NCBI GenBank assembly: GCA_012845835.1
Contig: JABAKD010000001.1
Coordinates: forward strand, 2,607,540-2,671,539
Length of the DNA: 64,000 bases
From: Undaria pinnatifida
Lineage: Eukaryota > Sar > Phaeophyceae > Laminariales > Alariaceae
Reading direction: 5' to 3'
The position numbers and the translations under genes were made by a program. Below, piece after piece: positions 53,589 to 64,000 of the stretch (the first letter of the stretch is position 1; every line of letters starts with the position of its first letter). The notes beneath the pieces are model-generated. The model was not told the DNA's origin. It saw nothing but the letters and a program-made list of their open reading frames with translations, and did no database searches.

Positions 53589-53956
53589 ATAACAGGACCT
53601 GCACAGGAAAGCGTGGCATCCGGGGATTCAGCATTTTTTCGCGTAATTGTGCGACAAGCAAAAAACGACGGATCAGACGGGCGCGTTTTTTCGTCGAACG
53701 TAGACGTTAGACGATAGCGGTCGGGACACTTCCGGTTAGTCGCGAGATTTCTCAACAGTCTCCCGAATCCAACTGATCGTTCTACGCGGACGCCAATAGA
53801 GAGGTGGCACTAACTATTCGACGACTAAAGGTGTTAACTATTCGACGACTAAAGGTGTTTGTGCTGACGAAAGGCGAGGCCCCTCATCTCGGATGGTCCG
53901 ACTTATCTCGAGGTCGTCCTTGTTCTGCAACGGCTTGTTCTGTGGCTGCTATGCAG
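53589..53956. other. Region just 3' of the haloperoxidase stop
   Basis: Probably 3' UTR then intergenic sequence. A direct repeat ACTATTCGACGACTAAAGGTGTT-type (23 bp) occurs twice at 53811-53858. No polyadenylation signal could be assigned. Confidence 0.4.
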
Positions 53957-54255
53957 GGTCACCCCACGGTAACCATACATAGGGGTTGCAGTTTTTTAGC
54001 CAGAAAACGGTATACCATTTTCTGATTGAGTTACTCAAGTGAGGAACGAACGGTCAGTCATTCAACCAGTAACTTCACGAGTATTAATTTTTTCATAGGA
54101 CTAAAGGACACTAAGGCATGGAAGCTTAATCTTGTTGCGCAAACGAATGACTTCGACCTCATGACGTCATGGTTCGGGTGAAATATCAAATCTCTCCTCA
54201 AGTCAGGAGCTCAGAAAGTTCCCAAAATCTTCTGCACCGCTACAGTGGGATAGCT
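53957..54255. mobile_element. Family B element, full length
   Basis: GGTCACCCCACGGTAACC to CGCTACAGTGGGATAGCTC, with AGTAACTTCACGAGTATTAA, GGAAGCTTAATCTTGTTGC and GAACGAATGACTTCGACC inside, collinear with 29707-29956. Confidence 0.72.
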
Positions 54256-54599
54256 CGGTCTAGAGGAACATTTTTTTGGCTCATCTCCTCGGGTTGCACG
54301 GGCTGCACGCTTTGGGATAAAGCACGTGGAAATCCTCAAAAAGTGGGGAACTTCACGAGAATCAAAAACATGAAAGTGCACCTCTCCCGTAGCTTGCATA
54401 CATAGCCTATGTGTATTTTGTGCAAGGAAGACATTACGCTGTTCCTAGGGGTTGATGGTGATTAGAATAGTGGACCAAACGAAGCGCGCACGTTTTTTGT
54501 TTGGGGGGGGGGCGGGACAGAAACGTACTAATTTGTTGCATGCCTTAGTCATTGGACCATTGGCCACACATAACTCTCGAAACGGAGCACCGCTTTTGG

Positions 54600-54830
54600 G
54601 GAGGTGGGGGCGGGGGGTACTCAGTTTGTGCATGGCCGTAGTCGTATGACCATAGACCCTCGCACGTCCACTATGCCGGGACGGAGCACGTCGGGTTTTA
54701 ACCAACCAGGCAGACATTACCTGCACCAAGCGCGAATCGCGGTGAGCTGTTCTCGGCGAGTCGTATCAAGGGTGAACTGCATCCTTCCAAGAACCGCTCG
54801 TAGGACGGACTTCGGCACCTCGGGGGGGGG
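54600..54830. repeat. Family E repeat, longest copy
   Basis: TACTCAGTTTGTGCATGGCC, GTCGTATGACCATAGACCC, GGACGGAGCACGTCGGGTTT, CAGGCAGACATTACCTGCAC. It continues to GGGTGAACTGCATCCTTCCA, which is inverted relative to 28520-28550. Confidence 0.7.
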
Positions 54831-55019
54831 GAGGCAAAAGCCGCGGCGAAAACATTTGGCAGACGCGTCTTGGTCAACGCCTGTACTTAGAACTATATAA
54901 TTGGGGGCCCTTTTGGCGCATATATATGCTGCCTGCCGTAAGCGGACACCCTTTTTATTACGACGCTCCATGCTTGAGAACCTCCATATGTATATATAAA
55001 TATATCTCTCCCAAACCTG

Positions 55020-55700
55020 ATATGGGGGGTCGGGGGGTGGGGGGGGGGGGGGGGGGGGTGCACTACCCGATGAAGAATCCCGTGACCTAGGGCACACAAC
55101 AAGTTTCGTTTTTTTGGAGAAAAAAATTAAACAAAAAAGAAAAACGAAATCCTGACGGCTTCGGGTTTACGAGCCCGCATACTTGAAAAAAAAAATATAT
55201 ATATATATATAGTCTATCGTAGCAGCGATCTGTTTTTGACTAATAATATTAACGATAGCATCGTGCTGCGAATTGACTCGCATCTTGTCGGAAATAGGCT
55301 TGTGTTGGAATAGTTCTGAGGCGTCCCGTGGCTCGCGGCAACAGGGTTCTCTAATAACGCATGCAACGATGATAACGGTGTCACACTTTTCGACCACTTT
55401 TTGTTTCCCCGGAAACGAAGGGGCTCTCCTTTTTAACCCAAAATCGGGTCGGAATTTTTCATAATTTTTCTTTTTGTTGATTTTTGTTTTCGTTGGACAC
55501 TTAGATAGATCATGCGATTGATCGTACATCAAGTAGTAGCACTTACTTGTTGTTGTTCTTGTTTTTTTCCGAGAAAAAAAAAAAAAACATTTTTGGGGGG
55601 AGAGAAGTGTACAAGAGGGCCCCTCCATTAAGAAGGAACCTCAGAAAATGAATGGTCCACGTCTACGTCTGCCGCGGCATCTATCTGGGTCTCTTCTGAA
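55020..55700. mobile_element. Two diverged family A copies
   Basis: First from the poly-G run to ~55230 (ACCCGATGAAGAATCCCGTG, TCTATCGTAGCAGCG). Second ~55358-55700 (ACGCATGCAACGATGATAAC, GGGGCTCTCCTTTTTAACC, TAGATAGATCATGCGATTG). A poly-A/TATA run lies at 55186-55211. Confidence 0.5.
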
Positions 55701-55722
55701 AATTTCACTCTTACTTCACGCG

Positions 55723-56026
55723 CGACGCGTGCTACGATTAAGGTAGCAGCGCTTTTCGTCTGCAAAAATATACTTTCTGAACGACGCGGGGCTGCTTACC
55801 CCAAAATCGTGGGGAAAACAGGCCATTAATTTCTTGTTCGTGATTTTCGTTCTATACCTAGGCCATGGGATTTTTCATTCGGTATCAAAGCGGTTTGAGC
55901 TTTTCTCCAAATAAATCAGTTTTTTGGTTTTAGAAGGGGCATGTCTTTTTAAAAAGACCTCTCTCTCCTAACTGAGCAACGTCAAAAAAAAAGATGCGAT
56001 GCGCCACCTCTGTTGTAGCACGCGCC
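55723..56026. mobile_element. Family A MITE, full length
   Basis: GACGCGTGCTACGATTAAGG, GAACGACGCGGGGCTGCTTA, ATACCTAGGCCATGGGATTT, CTCTGTTGTAGCACGCGCC. Confidence 0.82.
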
Positions 56027-56964
56027 GCGCATGCCACGCGTTAGAGATGACGAAAGCTAAGGCGGTGCGAGGGGTTTAACTTTCGGAGTCTCTCTCTTCA
56101 GGGGGTCGGGCTCTCGCTCGCGCGAGTGTCCCCCCCCCAGTTCCTTCTTCTGAGGTGTTTGTCTTTCGTGCTGCTCAAATGTTGCGCGCTGTATGAACCC
56201 GCAACGTTGGAGTGGAATCGTAATAGATAGCTACGCTGCGCTGCGCCAAACACAACCGCCTGAAGATGCGATGGCAGGGTGAGGCACAGAGTCATCCGGT
56301 CGGAGGGCCAAGCCCGTCATTTGAAAAAGAGGGGTATACCTTTTTTCCCCTGTGGCCGCCCGCCCGTAGCGTTTCGGTAAAAGCCCGACTTTTAGAGCAA
56401 ACCTAAAAGGTGCAACCCAACGTGGACAGACTATCATGGTAGGTCCAGATATACACAGAAAACACGCACAAACAATCTCACAATCGTAAAACTCGATGAT
56501 GCCGGGTACACTACTGTAGTCATCCCTCTTTAGTGCGGTTGGGGTTGCCACTTCTGGGGCAAAGATTTATAACATATTAATGCCAATGCGGGTTTTTGCC
56601 GGTCGCCCCGGTGGCGTATCATGTTATCCTCGAGTCTGGTATAGGCCAGTTTCGCGAGTTCGAGCCCCGCAGAGTGCATACTACAAGTGTAAATCCACGG
56701 GGACTTTTTCTTGTGCATAACCTGACTTGCGGAAAGCGTGAGAGCGTGAGAGCGTGAGTTAGCAACACTCGATGAAAAAACGGCGAGCAGTGGGATTTGT
56801 GGCCCCTATGCACGATGAATACTGAGCAAGAACCGGGGGGAAAAAAGGACGACACCTGTGACTATGGCTTGTCCAGAAGCTGGAAAGCAGATAGATATCT
56901 ATCTGATGTGTGTGGACAAAGAACAAAAAAAAACAGTTTCCACAAACTTTTTAAAAGCCGGAAC
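56027..56964. other. Repeat fragments and a tRNA-like trace
   Basis: A family C-like palindrome region CGCTCGCGCGAGTG lies at about 56115. A B-box-like GAGTTCGAGCCCC lies at 56658, but no cloverleaf could be folded by eye. No gene. Confidence 0.4.
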
Positions 56965-57158
56965 GTCTTAGTCCTGTTGACCCTGGTATCAGCAGGGGAG
57001 TCGCCTCCACCTGTATCCTTCACGAGGGTATTCGCACCCCGTAACACGTGCTCGGTCGAAGTACCACACACGCAGCTTGCAAAGCTGAGATCTTGGTCGA
57101 AAAGACGTTTTGGTCGATCTCACAGCTGAAGTTGCACATATTCATTTTTTAAAAAATA
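56965..57158 (-). repeat. Family G repeat, strongly diverged
   Basis: CCTGTTGACCCTGGTATC, GGGGAGTCGCC, ACACGCAGCTTGCAAAGC, GATCTCACAGCTGAAGTTGC keep the family G order with many changes. Confidence 0.6.
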
Positions 57159-57800
57159 GCGAATCCTTCACACGATGACATCGGGTACTACTGCTGCTGT
57201 AGTCACCCCTCCATAGTGCATCCCTCTACAGTGCATCTTTCAATAGTGCGGTAGGGGTGGAGCTCCTCGCGAGTGAGGAACCACAGATTAAACTAGCACT
57301 ACTCTGATAACTAGCTGTAGTTTCAGGACTCTTAGCGCGAATAGAAGGAAGAGTTTTGGCCGGATCGCGCGAACTGGAACGCCTTCGGGAGTCGTGTTTC
57401 GGGCGGAGGCCGAGTCTGCGGTGTAGGGAGGGTATACGTTTTATAGCCCCTTTTTCACGACCGGGTTTGAGCCACTCGCACTCGAGTGGCTCTTTCCCCC
57501 ACGTGGACTACTAAGAATAGTTTATTATTGGTGTTTTTTGTTTCGGTGCAGCGTAGCTACCCATTCATTCCGCTGCGGATTCATATCGCATAATTAGTAA
57601 TACTGAGTACATCATATTGTTCACAGCACAACAAGAGCTTAAACCCCTGTAGAGCCCGAAAACTTCTCTCTGTGCTATTTTGAAGTAACTTTGTGTCCCC
57701 CACAAGGAGATTCCCCGGTTGGTTGTAAAGGCCTTAAGACCTCAAAAGAACAGGAGTGCTCGCCACTCGCGCGAGTGATCCCGTAGAAGGTGTGCTACCG
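57159..57800. mobile_element. Diverged family B and family C copies
   Basis: Family B-like GGAGCTCCTCGCGAGTGAGG at 57258. Family C-like TTGAGCCACTCGCACTCGAG, GTGCAGCGTAGCTACCC and CCACTCGCGCGAGTGATCCC across 57460-57785. Confidence 0.5.
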
Positions 57801-58090
57801 TAGAAGGTGTGCAGCAGATTTTTTTCCTGAGAGGTTCCTCGATTTAGGCTCTCCCCAAAAAAGCTGAATTATTTGCTGGAAAAAAATAAAACTGCCACCA
57901 CCAGATCAGATGAAAAATCCATTGGCCTACTAATAGGCACACAACGAGAATCATGCAACAACAGCAAAAAAAAATCTGTTTTGGGCTAAGTTTTACCTGC
58001 AATTTTGGGCTACGTTTTACCGTCATTCAGAAACTGGTCCATTTAAGACGAAAAGTGCTACCTCACCTGTATCGTGTAGCGTGCCCACGC
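57801..58090. mobile_element. Family A MITE, reversed orientation
   Basis: GAAGGTGTGCAGCAG, CAGATCAGATGAAAAATCC, ACAACGAGAATCATGCAAC, GTCATTCAGAAACTGGTCCA, GTATCGTGTAGCGTGC. Confidence 0.65.
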
Positions 58091-58339
58091 ATTCACTGCA
58101 AAACATAGCGCCCCCCCAATCAATAGGGACCCCCCACCCCCTTTATTAGTGGCCACGCGGTGAGATTTGAGATCTTGAGAGCTCCTCGTCGTGGAGCTCA
58201 GAAAATTCTCAGAATCTTCGTCGCACCCCTCTAGTAGTGTGGGGTTTGTGACTCCATGCGTACTTTAGAAGCGCTCTAGTATAACTCGCACCCAAACCGG
58301 ATTCCGAATATAACCGACATATATATTATATTTTTTAAA

Positions 58340-59190
58340 CTATATACGAAGTATATGCTGATCCTTGATCTCATAGCTGGAGTGTATTTTAATATTATAT
58401 GTGACCCAATGGAACCCCCCCCCCACCCCCACCCCCACCCCCTCCCGGCCTTTCGTTTTTTTTTTTTTCTTCCCTCGCTTCCTCTTGCTTAAACACCCCA
58501 CCTAATATCGAAACCCGCCAGAGTAATAAACACTTCCACGCCCTGGATGTCGCCTCGTTATCGTTTTCGAGCCGTCCATGCCGCTGCTGCAATTCCTACC
58601 CACCCCCGCCCCCAACGCCCCCTCCTTCCCCACCACCCGCACCATCGCCTAGACCTAGCACCACGCGTATAGCAAACCCCTATATCTATGCGACCTAAAG
58701 CCCTCCCCCCTCGCCCCCCGCACCCCCCGCCACAATCCCCCCCCCCTCCCCCACAAGAAATATTTATAGTTTCCACACACAAATAGACCTGCCCCACCCG
58801 TCCCCTCCCCCCCCTCCCCCCCTCCCGCCCCCCTTTTGATTAAAATCAGGCCTCCACGTCCTTAAAAACTCCGCCACTCCCCTCACCGAATATTCGACTT
58901 ACAGGATTCACTTGATAAACTGATGCATTTCCTTCCACAGCTGTCAGATTTTGTCCCCCTCAGAAACGGGTTTTGTAGTTTCCGCGCACAGACTGGCTAG
59001 CATCACCCTGTTGACCCCTGATAGCTACACTGTAGTTGCAAGGGGAGTCGCCGACCTATATCTTTAAATGAGGACACACAACCCGTAATACGCGCGATCG
59101 GAGTATCACACACCGCTTGCAAAGATGAGTTTCGACGAAATCTTCGATCTCACAGCTGGAGTGTATTTTAATTTTTGTAATAATATGTAT
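58340..59190 (-). repeat. Family G long copy (~850 bp)
   Basis: Bounded by two direct copies of the block GATCTCAYAGCTGGAGTGTA (58364 and 59147). Between lie C-tracts, CATCGCCTAGACCTAGCACC, CGACTTACAGGATTCACTTG, TTTGTCCCCCTCAGAAACGG and GTATCACACACCGCTTGC. The right block can be read as MSFDEIFDLTAGVYFNF. Confidence 0.78.
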
Positions 59191-59199
59191 GCTGTGAGA

Positions 59200-59600
59200 G
59201 GCGCGGTATCTAGCCCCTCTGCGGCGCCCGTGACGCGAGCCACGGTCTAGGATTGAGGTGCATTATTTCCCGACGCGTGCTTCGATATTGTTATATAGGT
59301 ATCACTTTATTCTGGGCATTTTTTTTGTGTGTAACAAGGCCCCATTAACCCAAAGTCCTCGGCAACAGACCATTCTTGCTTCGTAGAGCACGATTATTGT
59401 TTTTGGTGCAGACTACACACATGATACCCGCTACACGGGTGGGTCCCTTTCCTTTTCATCATCGGACTGCACGTTCGCTTTGCTGTGGAAATCTGTGCTT
59501 GTGGGAGGGGCATGATTTTAGCTTCTTAATAAGTGACCCTGGAGCTCCAGAAAAAAAAAAGAGTGCGTGCACCTCTACTTCATGCATGTGTCATCATTTC
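59200..59600. mobile_element. Family A copy, diverged
   Basis: GACGCGTGCTTCGATATTG at 59273, ACAAGGCCCCATTAACCC, ending near GTGCACCTCTACTTCATGC. Confidence 0.5.
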
Positions 59601-59794
59601 TTTTTGGGGCTTCCTGGGGTGTATACAATAAAAGAGCACAGACTGTCAGGTAATACACGTATTTCAGAGATCCCTTGTTATCAGGGGTCATTTAATGCCT
59701 AGACTATGGGGTCATAACTCTGTCAATTCTTCGTCGATAACGGTAAACGATAGCTTGGATTGTTCGCACATAGGCCTTACGGTCACGGCGCAAA

Positions 59795-59890
59795 AAATAT
59801 ATTATGAAAATTGAAATACACTCCAGCTGTGAGATCGAATATTTTGTCGAAACTCATCTTTGCAAGCTGTGTGTGATACTCCGATCAAAA
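59795..59890. repeat. Family G end fragment
   Basis: ATACACTCCAGCTGTGAG to GTGATACTCCGATC, identical in layout to 37960-38025, then replaced by unrelated sequence. Confidence 0.7.
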
Positions 59891-60700
59891 AATAAAAAAA
59901 TATATGACGTCCTGGCCGCGATATTGCGAAAATTATTAGAAGTTTCCGGTGAATTGTTTGCAACACGATAAGGCATTTACCCCTGTTAACAATGAATCTC
60001 CGTAATAGTGCAAAGACAAGAAAGAATGGGATGACATCCCGAACGATTTTGGGGTTCGTGAGCCTCCGCCATGAATCAGAATCAAGGACGTCCCAAGAAA
60101 AGTGGCATCGTAGACCTCTCTCGCGTCGCTGCGCGCATCGGGTGTTCCATCCAATGACGGCGCACAAACAATCGACAGACACTCCCTTGTTTGCTGCGAT
60201 ATCAACTAACTCCCCCACCCCCCACCCCCCACCCCCCCCGAAAAAACAATCCAATGATAGCATAAACATTCGATACTCTTCATCGTGCTGCACGGTATCA
60301 ATTACCCCCCCCCAAAAAAAAAAAGAAAAAAAAAGCCGAAAAGCGGGAGAGAAAAAAAGGGGCATCAATTGCTCCACAAAAGTACGGTAAGATGCCGGGC
60401 GGGCGGGCCGGCGGGTGGGCAGGCGGGGCGGGAAGGGGGGTAGGGACGCGAGGCAGGGGGGGAGAGACATCGCGACGAAGAGAAAAAAAAACAAAAACGC
60501 CGGACAAGTTCTAAGACTACCGTAGCCACGCATACCATCGGCGTACTCGTTGTAAACGTTTAGGGCGTTTCCCAAAAAAAAGTGCGCGCAGAGCGCTATT
60601 GAAGAAAAGAAGTGTTCCGCTACACCCCACCTCGTACATGCTTAAATTGCAGCAGAGGGGCGCCTAGGAACGGCATGAGGCTCCGCTCACAATAGGAGCT
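59891..60700. other. Low-complexity and unassigned sequence
   Basis: C-rich and A-rich tracts at 60210-60360 and G-rich GGGCGGGCGGGC sequence at 60396-60470. A family A trace (ATTTTGGGGTTCGTGAGCC) lies at 60047. The long minus-strand frame 59802-60575 is a by-product of these tracts. Confidence 0.45.
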
Positions 60701-60707
60701 CTACACC

Positions 60708-61108
60708 TTGGACGCCTGCTATCGTAGAGGCTTCAAAACAACGTTTTACTTTTCTGAGGGGCTCCTCGCTAACCCGCTCCTCTTCAAAAAAAAAAAAAAT
60801 GTTGAGGGGGGGGGAACACAAAGTGGCATAGACCCGATGAGCAATCCCACCTGGCCTTAGGTATACAACGAACGCCATATGCCCAAAAAAGAAAAGAAAG
60901 CAAACTCCGACGCTTTGGGTTACACATCTCCGCCATTCAGAAACCGTTCCATCTGGCCTGTTTAGGCATACAACGAACAGCATGTGCAAAGAAAAAAAAC
61001 GAAAAGAAGAGCGAAATTCCCGCGGTTTTTCGGGCTAAGAAGCGCCGTCATTCAGAATCCGCTTGAGGCCAAAAGTGAGCACTACCTTGATCGTACATAG
61101 CACGCGTC
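60708..61108. mobile_element. Family A MITE with internal partial duplication
   Basis: GGACGCCTGCTATCGTAGAG, CCCGATGAGCAATCCC, then two successive CTGGCCT..AGG.ATACAACGAAC blocks (60850 and 60952), and ATCGTACATAGCACGCGTC. Confidence 0.65.
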
Positions 61109-61221
61109 CATCTTGAGCGCCCAAAACCAGGCCGTGAGAAACAAAAAAACAAAAAACAAAAAAACGTTCACTTGACGCAATGCAACTATCCCATTGCGAG
61201 AAACATTGATGCAGCATTCAA

Positions 61222-61471
61222 TTCGTGCGACAACAGAGGTGCATCAGTGTTGTTTTTTCCTGAGAGGTTCCTCATTTTGGGAGCTTAAGACCTTTTCCCC
61301 GTCCCGAAAACTGTTTTTTGGAGAAAACTAAAACTGCTGTAGCTACCTTATGAAATATCCCGTGGCCTGCGCACACAACGGGAATCTTGCAAAAAAAAAA
61401 AGGCCGTTCTTCCGCCATTCAGAAAACATATTAGCCAGCAAATAAATGCTACCTTTAATCGTAGCATGCGT
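61222..61471. mobile_element. Family A MITE
   Basis: GTGCGACAACAGAGGTGCAT, GGAGCTTAAGACC, TATGAAATATCCCGTGGCCT, CTTTAATCGTAGCATGCGTT. Confidence 0.72.
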
Positions 61472-61631
61472 TATATTGAAAACACAAGAATGGCATTCCA
61501 CCGACGGGAGGGACGGGATAAGGGCACACGCTACGGTAGCTCTAGGTGCGCACCAATTCATTTCGTGCAGAGGATCCTTGCTCGAGAGGAGAGCTCGGTA
61601 CGCCAGCCGACAGCTGATTTTTGTGGAAAGA

Positions 61632-61953
61632 CACATGCTACGAGGTAAAAGAGGCTGTGCACATTTTTTTCGCTTCTGTGAGATCTCTCCCTTAACGAGC
61701 TGTAGACCTCTCCCAAAAACGGGTTAGGGTAACACTTACAGCCGCTACGTATATACACACCGAATGAAGAAATACCATGGCCTAGGTATATACAACGAAA
61801 ATCGTCCAGAAAAAGAAAAAAAAAACAAAAAAAGCCCGACGATTTGGGCTGTGTTCGGGAGCCCGCGTCCCTTCAGCAAACGTTTTTAGGCCACATCAGC
61901 AAACGCTTTTTAGGCCACAACAAAAAAAGATGTACCTCTTTCGTAGCACACGT
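61632..61953. mobile_element. Family A MITE with a 30 bp internal duplication
   Basis: CATGCTACGAGGTAAAAGAG, TAGACCTCTCCCAAAAACGG, CATGGCCTAGGTATATACAA, then CAGCAAACG and TTTTTAGGCCACA repeated twice, CTCTTTCGTAGCACACGTC. Confidence 0.72.
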
Positions 61954-61979
61954 CTCAACAAAAACGACAGCGCAGCCAT

Positions 61980-62500
61980 ACGAAAAATCCCATATCCTAG
62001 GTACACAACGATCTAAATAAAAAAATAAAAAATGAGCCTAAATTCCAACGATATTGTGCCGGGTCAAGGAGTCCCGGGATTTGGAAAAGGTTTGGGGGTG
62101 AAAAAGCGCTACCTCTCTACCATAGCGAAAGATGTCGGGGTTGACGGCACTCTTGCCCCCGCGACGGACAGCCGCCAAGGAACTCCACACACTAAAACTA
62201 GTACGATAAAGTACACAGACGCGTTGGCGGACGGGGTACCTGAACTCGTTCGACAACCGACATATTTGATCGTCGCAGGGGCGTGCGAGGTAGTTCCATA
62301 TAGGTGCACCATACTTTTTATGGAGCGCAACTCTACCCGACTCGAGGAATTCTTATAACCGCCTCACCAACAAAAACAAACTGCTTTGTTTGTTTGCTTC
62401 TTTCACAGAGTGAACTGAAAAGAGCAACCGGATGAAACAACAACAGTTAACACCCCATAGACAGGTTGTCTAGGTGAAAAAAAAAAAAAAAAAAAAAACG
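61980..62500. other. Family A remnant and unassigned ORF region
   Basis: CGAAAAATCCCATATCCTAG and GGGTCAAGGAGTCCCGGG are family A. Beyond 62130 an open frame (to 62358) has no family. A 21-base A run lies at 62478-62498. Confidence 0.4.
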
Positions 62501-62788
62501 ACGCGTACTGCGATAGAGGTCGCAGTGCAGTTCTCGTCAAAAATCGACCCACTTTCTGAATGACGCGGCTCCTTCGCCTAAAATCGCCGGGAAAAACAAA
62601 GGGTCATTTTTTTCCTTCAGGCATGTTGATTTCTCGTTTCATAGGAGTTTTCATCCGGCAGCACTAGCAGCGTTATTTTCCTCCACAAATCAGTTTTGGG
62701 AGAGGTCTATTAAAGCTCCCAAAACTGAGGAACATCGTGCCGAAAAAAAAAGTGGTGAGCGCCTCTATATCATATCGTAGCGCACGTC
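62501..62788. mobile_element. Family A MITE, full length
   Basis: GACGCGTACTGCGATAGAGG, CTGAATGACGCGGCTCCTTC, TTTTGGGAGAGGTCTATTAA, CATATCGTAGCGCACGTC. It is preceded by poly-A and followed by another right-end fragment (62815-62910, CTATCGCAGCACGAGTCC). Confidence 0.75.
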
Positions 62789-63108
62789 ACACCACACCTT
62801 TTGAAAACAAAAAAAAACAGGAATAAACGGCATTCCGACGATGGTTTTCGGCGTAAGAATCCCGGGTATTCCGAAACCGCTTCTCCTCTTCTATCGCAGC
62901 ACGAGTCCTTGCCAAAATCCTGTCTGTACCCCGAGAGAAAAACAAAAAAAAACAAAAGAAAGAAACGTTCACTTGATCTTATGAATCAATCCCATGCCCT
63001 GCGAATCGAAATGAATGGCATTCCACACCAACGGAACATGCTAAAGGTAGCGCTAGGGTTCGCCATTTTCCCCCGGGGCTCTCCTCTATCGACGAGCTCC
63101 ATAAATTA

Positions 63109-63418
63109 GACCGAGGCTACGGGTCGGGGGGGGGGGGGGGAGGGGGGGGGGGGGGGGGGGGGGGGGGCACACCTTCTTCAATCACTGCCGGATATGGGTA
63201 ACTCGCCCGAGAGCAACTCCGCACCTCGCTGAAAAAAAACTTCAGACGGTTTGCTTGGCGCAGCGTGGCTGTTCATTCATTCAATGGTGATGTCACAGAC
63301 CGAAAAAAAAAAAACATGAAGACTGGAAGAGGAGCAGGGGGATCACTCGCACGAGTCAGCCCGAGCCACTGAAAAAAAGAATAAATGAAAATAACTCCCC
63401 TGCCCCGTAGCCCTGGTC
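63109..63418. mobile_element. Family C element, full length
   Basis: GACCGAGGCTACGGGTCGGG to CCCCGTAGCCCTGGTC, with ACTCGCCCGAGAGCAACTCC, GGCGCAGCGTGGCTG and CACTCGCACGAGTCAGCC. The left end is expanded by a ~45 bp poly-G run. Confidence 0.75.
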
Positions 63419-64000
63419 ACTACCTCACCAAAAAAGCAAATTGAGAAGGCAACATACATCCTCACCACATACCAGGTACATCCCACCGCATCGTGCCCGA
63501 GGGGCGTTTTCCGCGAACCAGACATTTGGACACCATCCATTAAACCGGACATGTCGCATAGATAGATGCAGTTTTGATAAGACGCATCCTCGGCGCTCTC
63601 GGAATACAGCATCGCGAGCACGCACAAACTCGTCCCTCGATACAGCAGCATACAATATACAACGCACCGTACAGGAAGCGCCACGCACATTTCTAAACGA
63701 ATTGCACCATAGATACGCACGTACTAACACGCCAAAGCGCGTTGTGGACAAAAAATTGACAAAAGCTAAGAAAAATGTTCCCGATGTTTTTGCACGAAAC
63801 CATGAGAAGGCAGAACAGAAAGAAAGGCCTTTAAATAAACTGGCAAGTGTGCACGTAGGACACCCACCCTCTACCCCACGTGAGAATATTTAGCCGGAAA
63901 CATGCTAATACATTACGTCGTTTACAATTTCACAAATTATGTTGGGTTTTGGGAACATGAAACAGCCAGTGTTGAAACCGACAAACGCCCTACAAAACCC
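63419..64000. other. End of window, unassigned
   Basis: An open frame 63441-63893 (150 codons, Arg/Thr/His-rich) overlaps two minus-strand frames. No domain or family is recognised and no splice pattern suggests a gene. Confidence 0.3.

Noticed and set aside
56560-56720. tRNA gene (GAGTTCGAGCCCC string)
   Set aside because: The T-stem has a mismatch and no acceptor stem or A-box at proper spacing was found.
59802-60575. 257-codon minus-strand ORF, the longest in the window
   Set aside because: Runs through poly-C, poly-A and GGGCGG tracts and a family G fragment; the composition (Phe, Pro, Arg runs) is what such tracts give by chance.
63441-63893. 150-codon ORF near the end of the window
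   Set aside because: No recognised domain, overlaps equally long antisense frames, and no initiation or splice context; left as unassigned.

Overview
The window is nuclear DNA of a eukaryote, most probably a brown alga (Phaeophyceae). The argument rests on one gene. Thirteen plus-strand exons between 2215 and 53588 splice into a vanadium-dependent haloperoxidase of about 541 residues. It is colinear from end to end with the brown-algal bromoperoxidase type, for which the Ascophyllum nodosum enzyme is the reference (compared from memory, not by search). The exons are small (49 to 208 bp), all introns are GT-AG, and phases agree at every junction. Coding sequence is only about 3% of the 51 kb gene body; introns range from 757 to 9385 bp.

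Layout: 1-2214 is upstream sequence with nested transposon remnants; the exon for the signal peptide and extreme N-terminus was not found. Exons are: 1 (2215-2367), 2 (10023-10168), 3 (13397-13445), 4 (14203-14296), 5 (18320-18453), 6 (19531-19641), 7 (21254-21357), 8 (25179-25386), 9 (29188-29349), 10 (34351-34434), 11 (40863-41014), 12 (43975-44059) and 13 (53445-53588, with the stop codon). From 53589 to 64000 there are only repeats and unassigned sequence.

Introns and flanks are packed with short non-autonomous repeats that recur many times. I call them families A to G. A is a ~260 bp MITE-like element with ends GACGCGTGCTACGATAGAGG. B is ~250 bp with ends GAGTCATCCCACGATAG. C is ~270-550 bp with ends GACCAAGGCTACGGTAGGGG and an internal ACTCGCGCGAGT palindrome. 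D is ~270 bp. E and F have few copies. G is a longer repeat with homopolymer C/G tracts. Several are nested: C inside A, B inside A, and a TRIM-like element with 84 bp direct terminal repeats inside A. There are also tandem arrays (73, 92, 146 and ~300 bp units) and microsatellites.

The most notable protein-level observation is that the vanadate-binding signature reads HPSYPAGHA. The usual family serine (Ser416 in Ascophyllum numbering) is alanine here, while the other vanadate ligands and the catalytic histidine are intact. No second convincing protein gene was found. One minus-strand ORF (49936-50328) looks protein-like but is unidentified.
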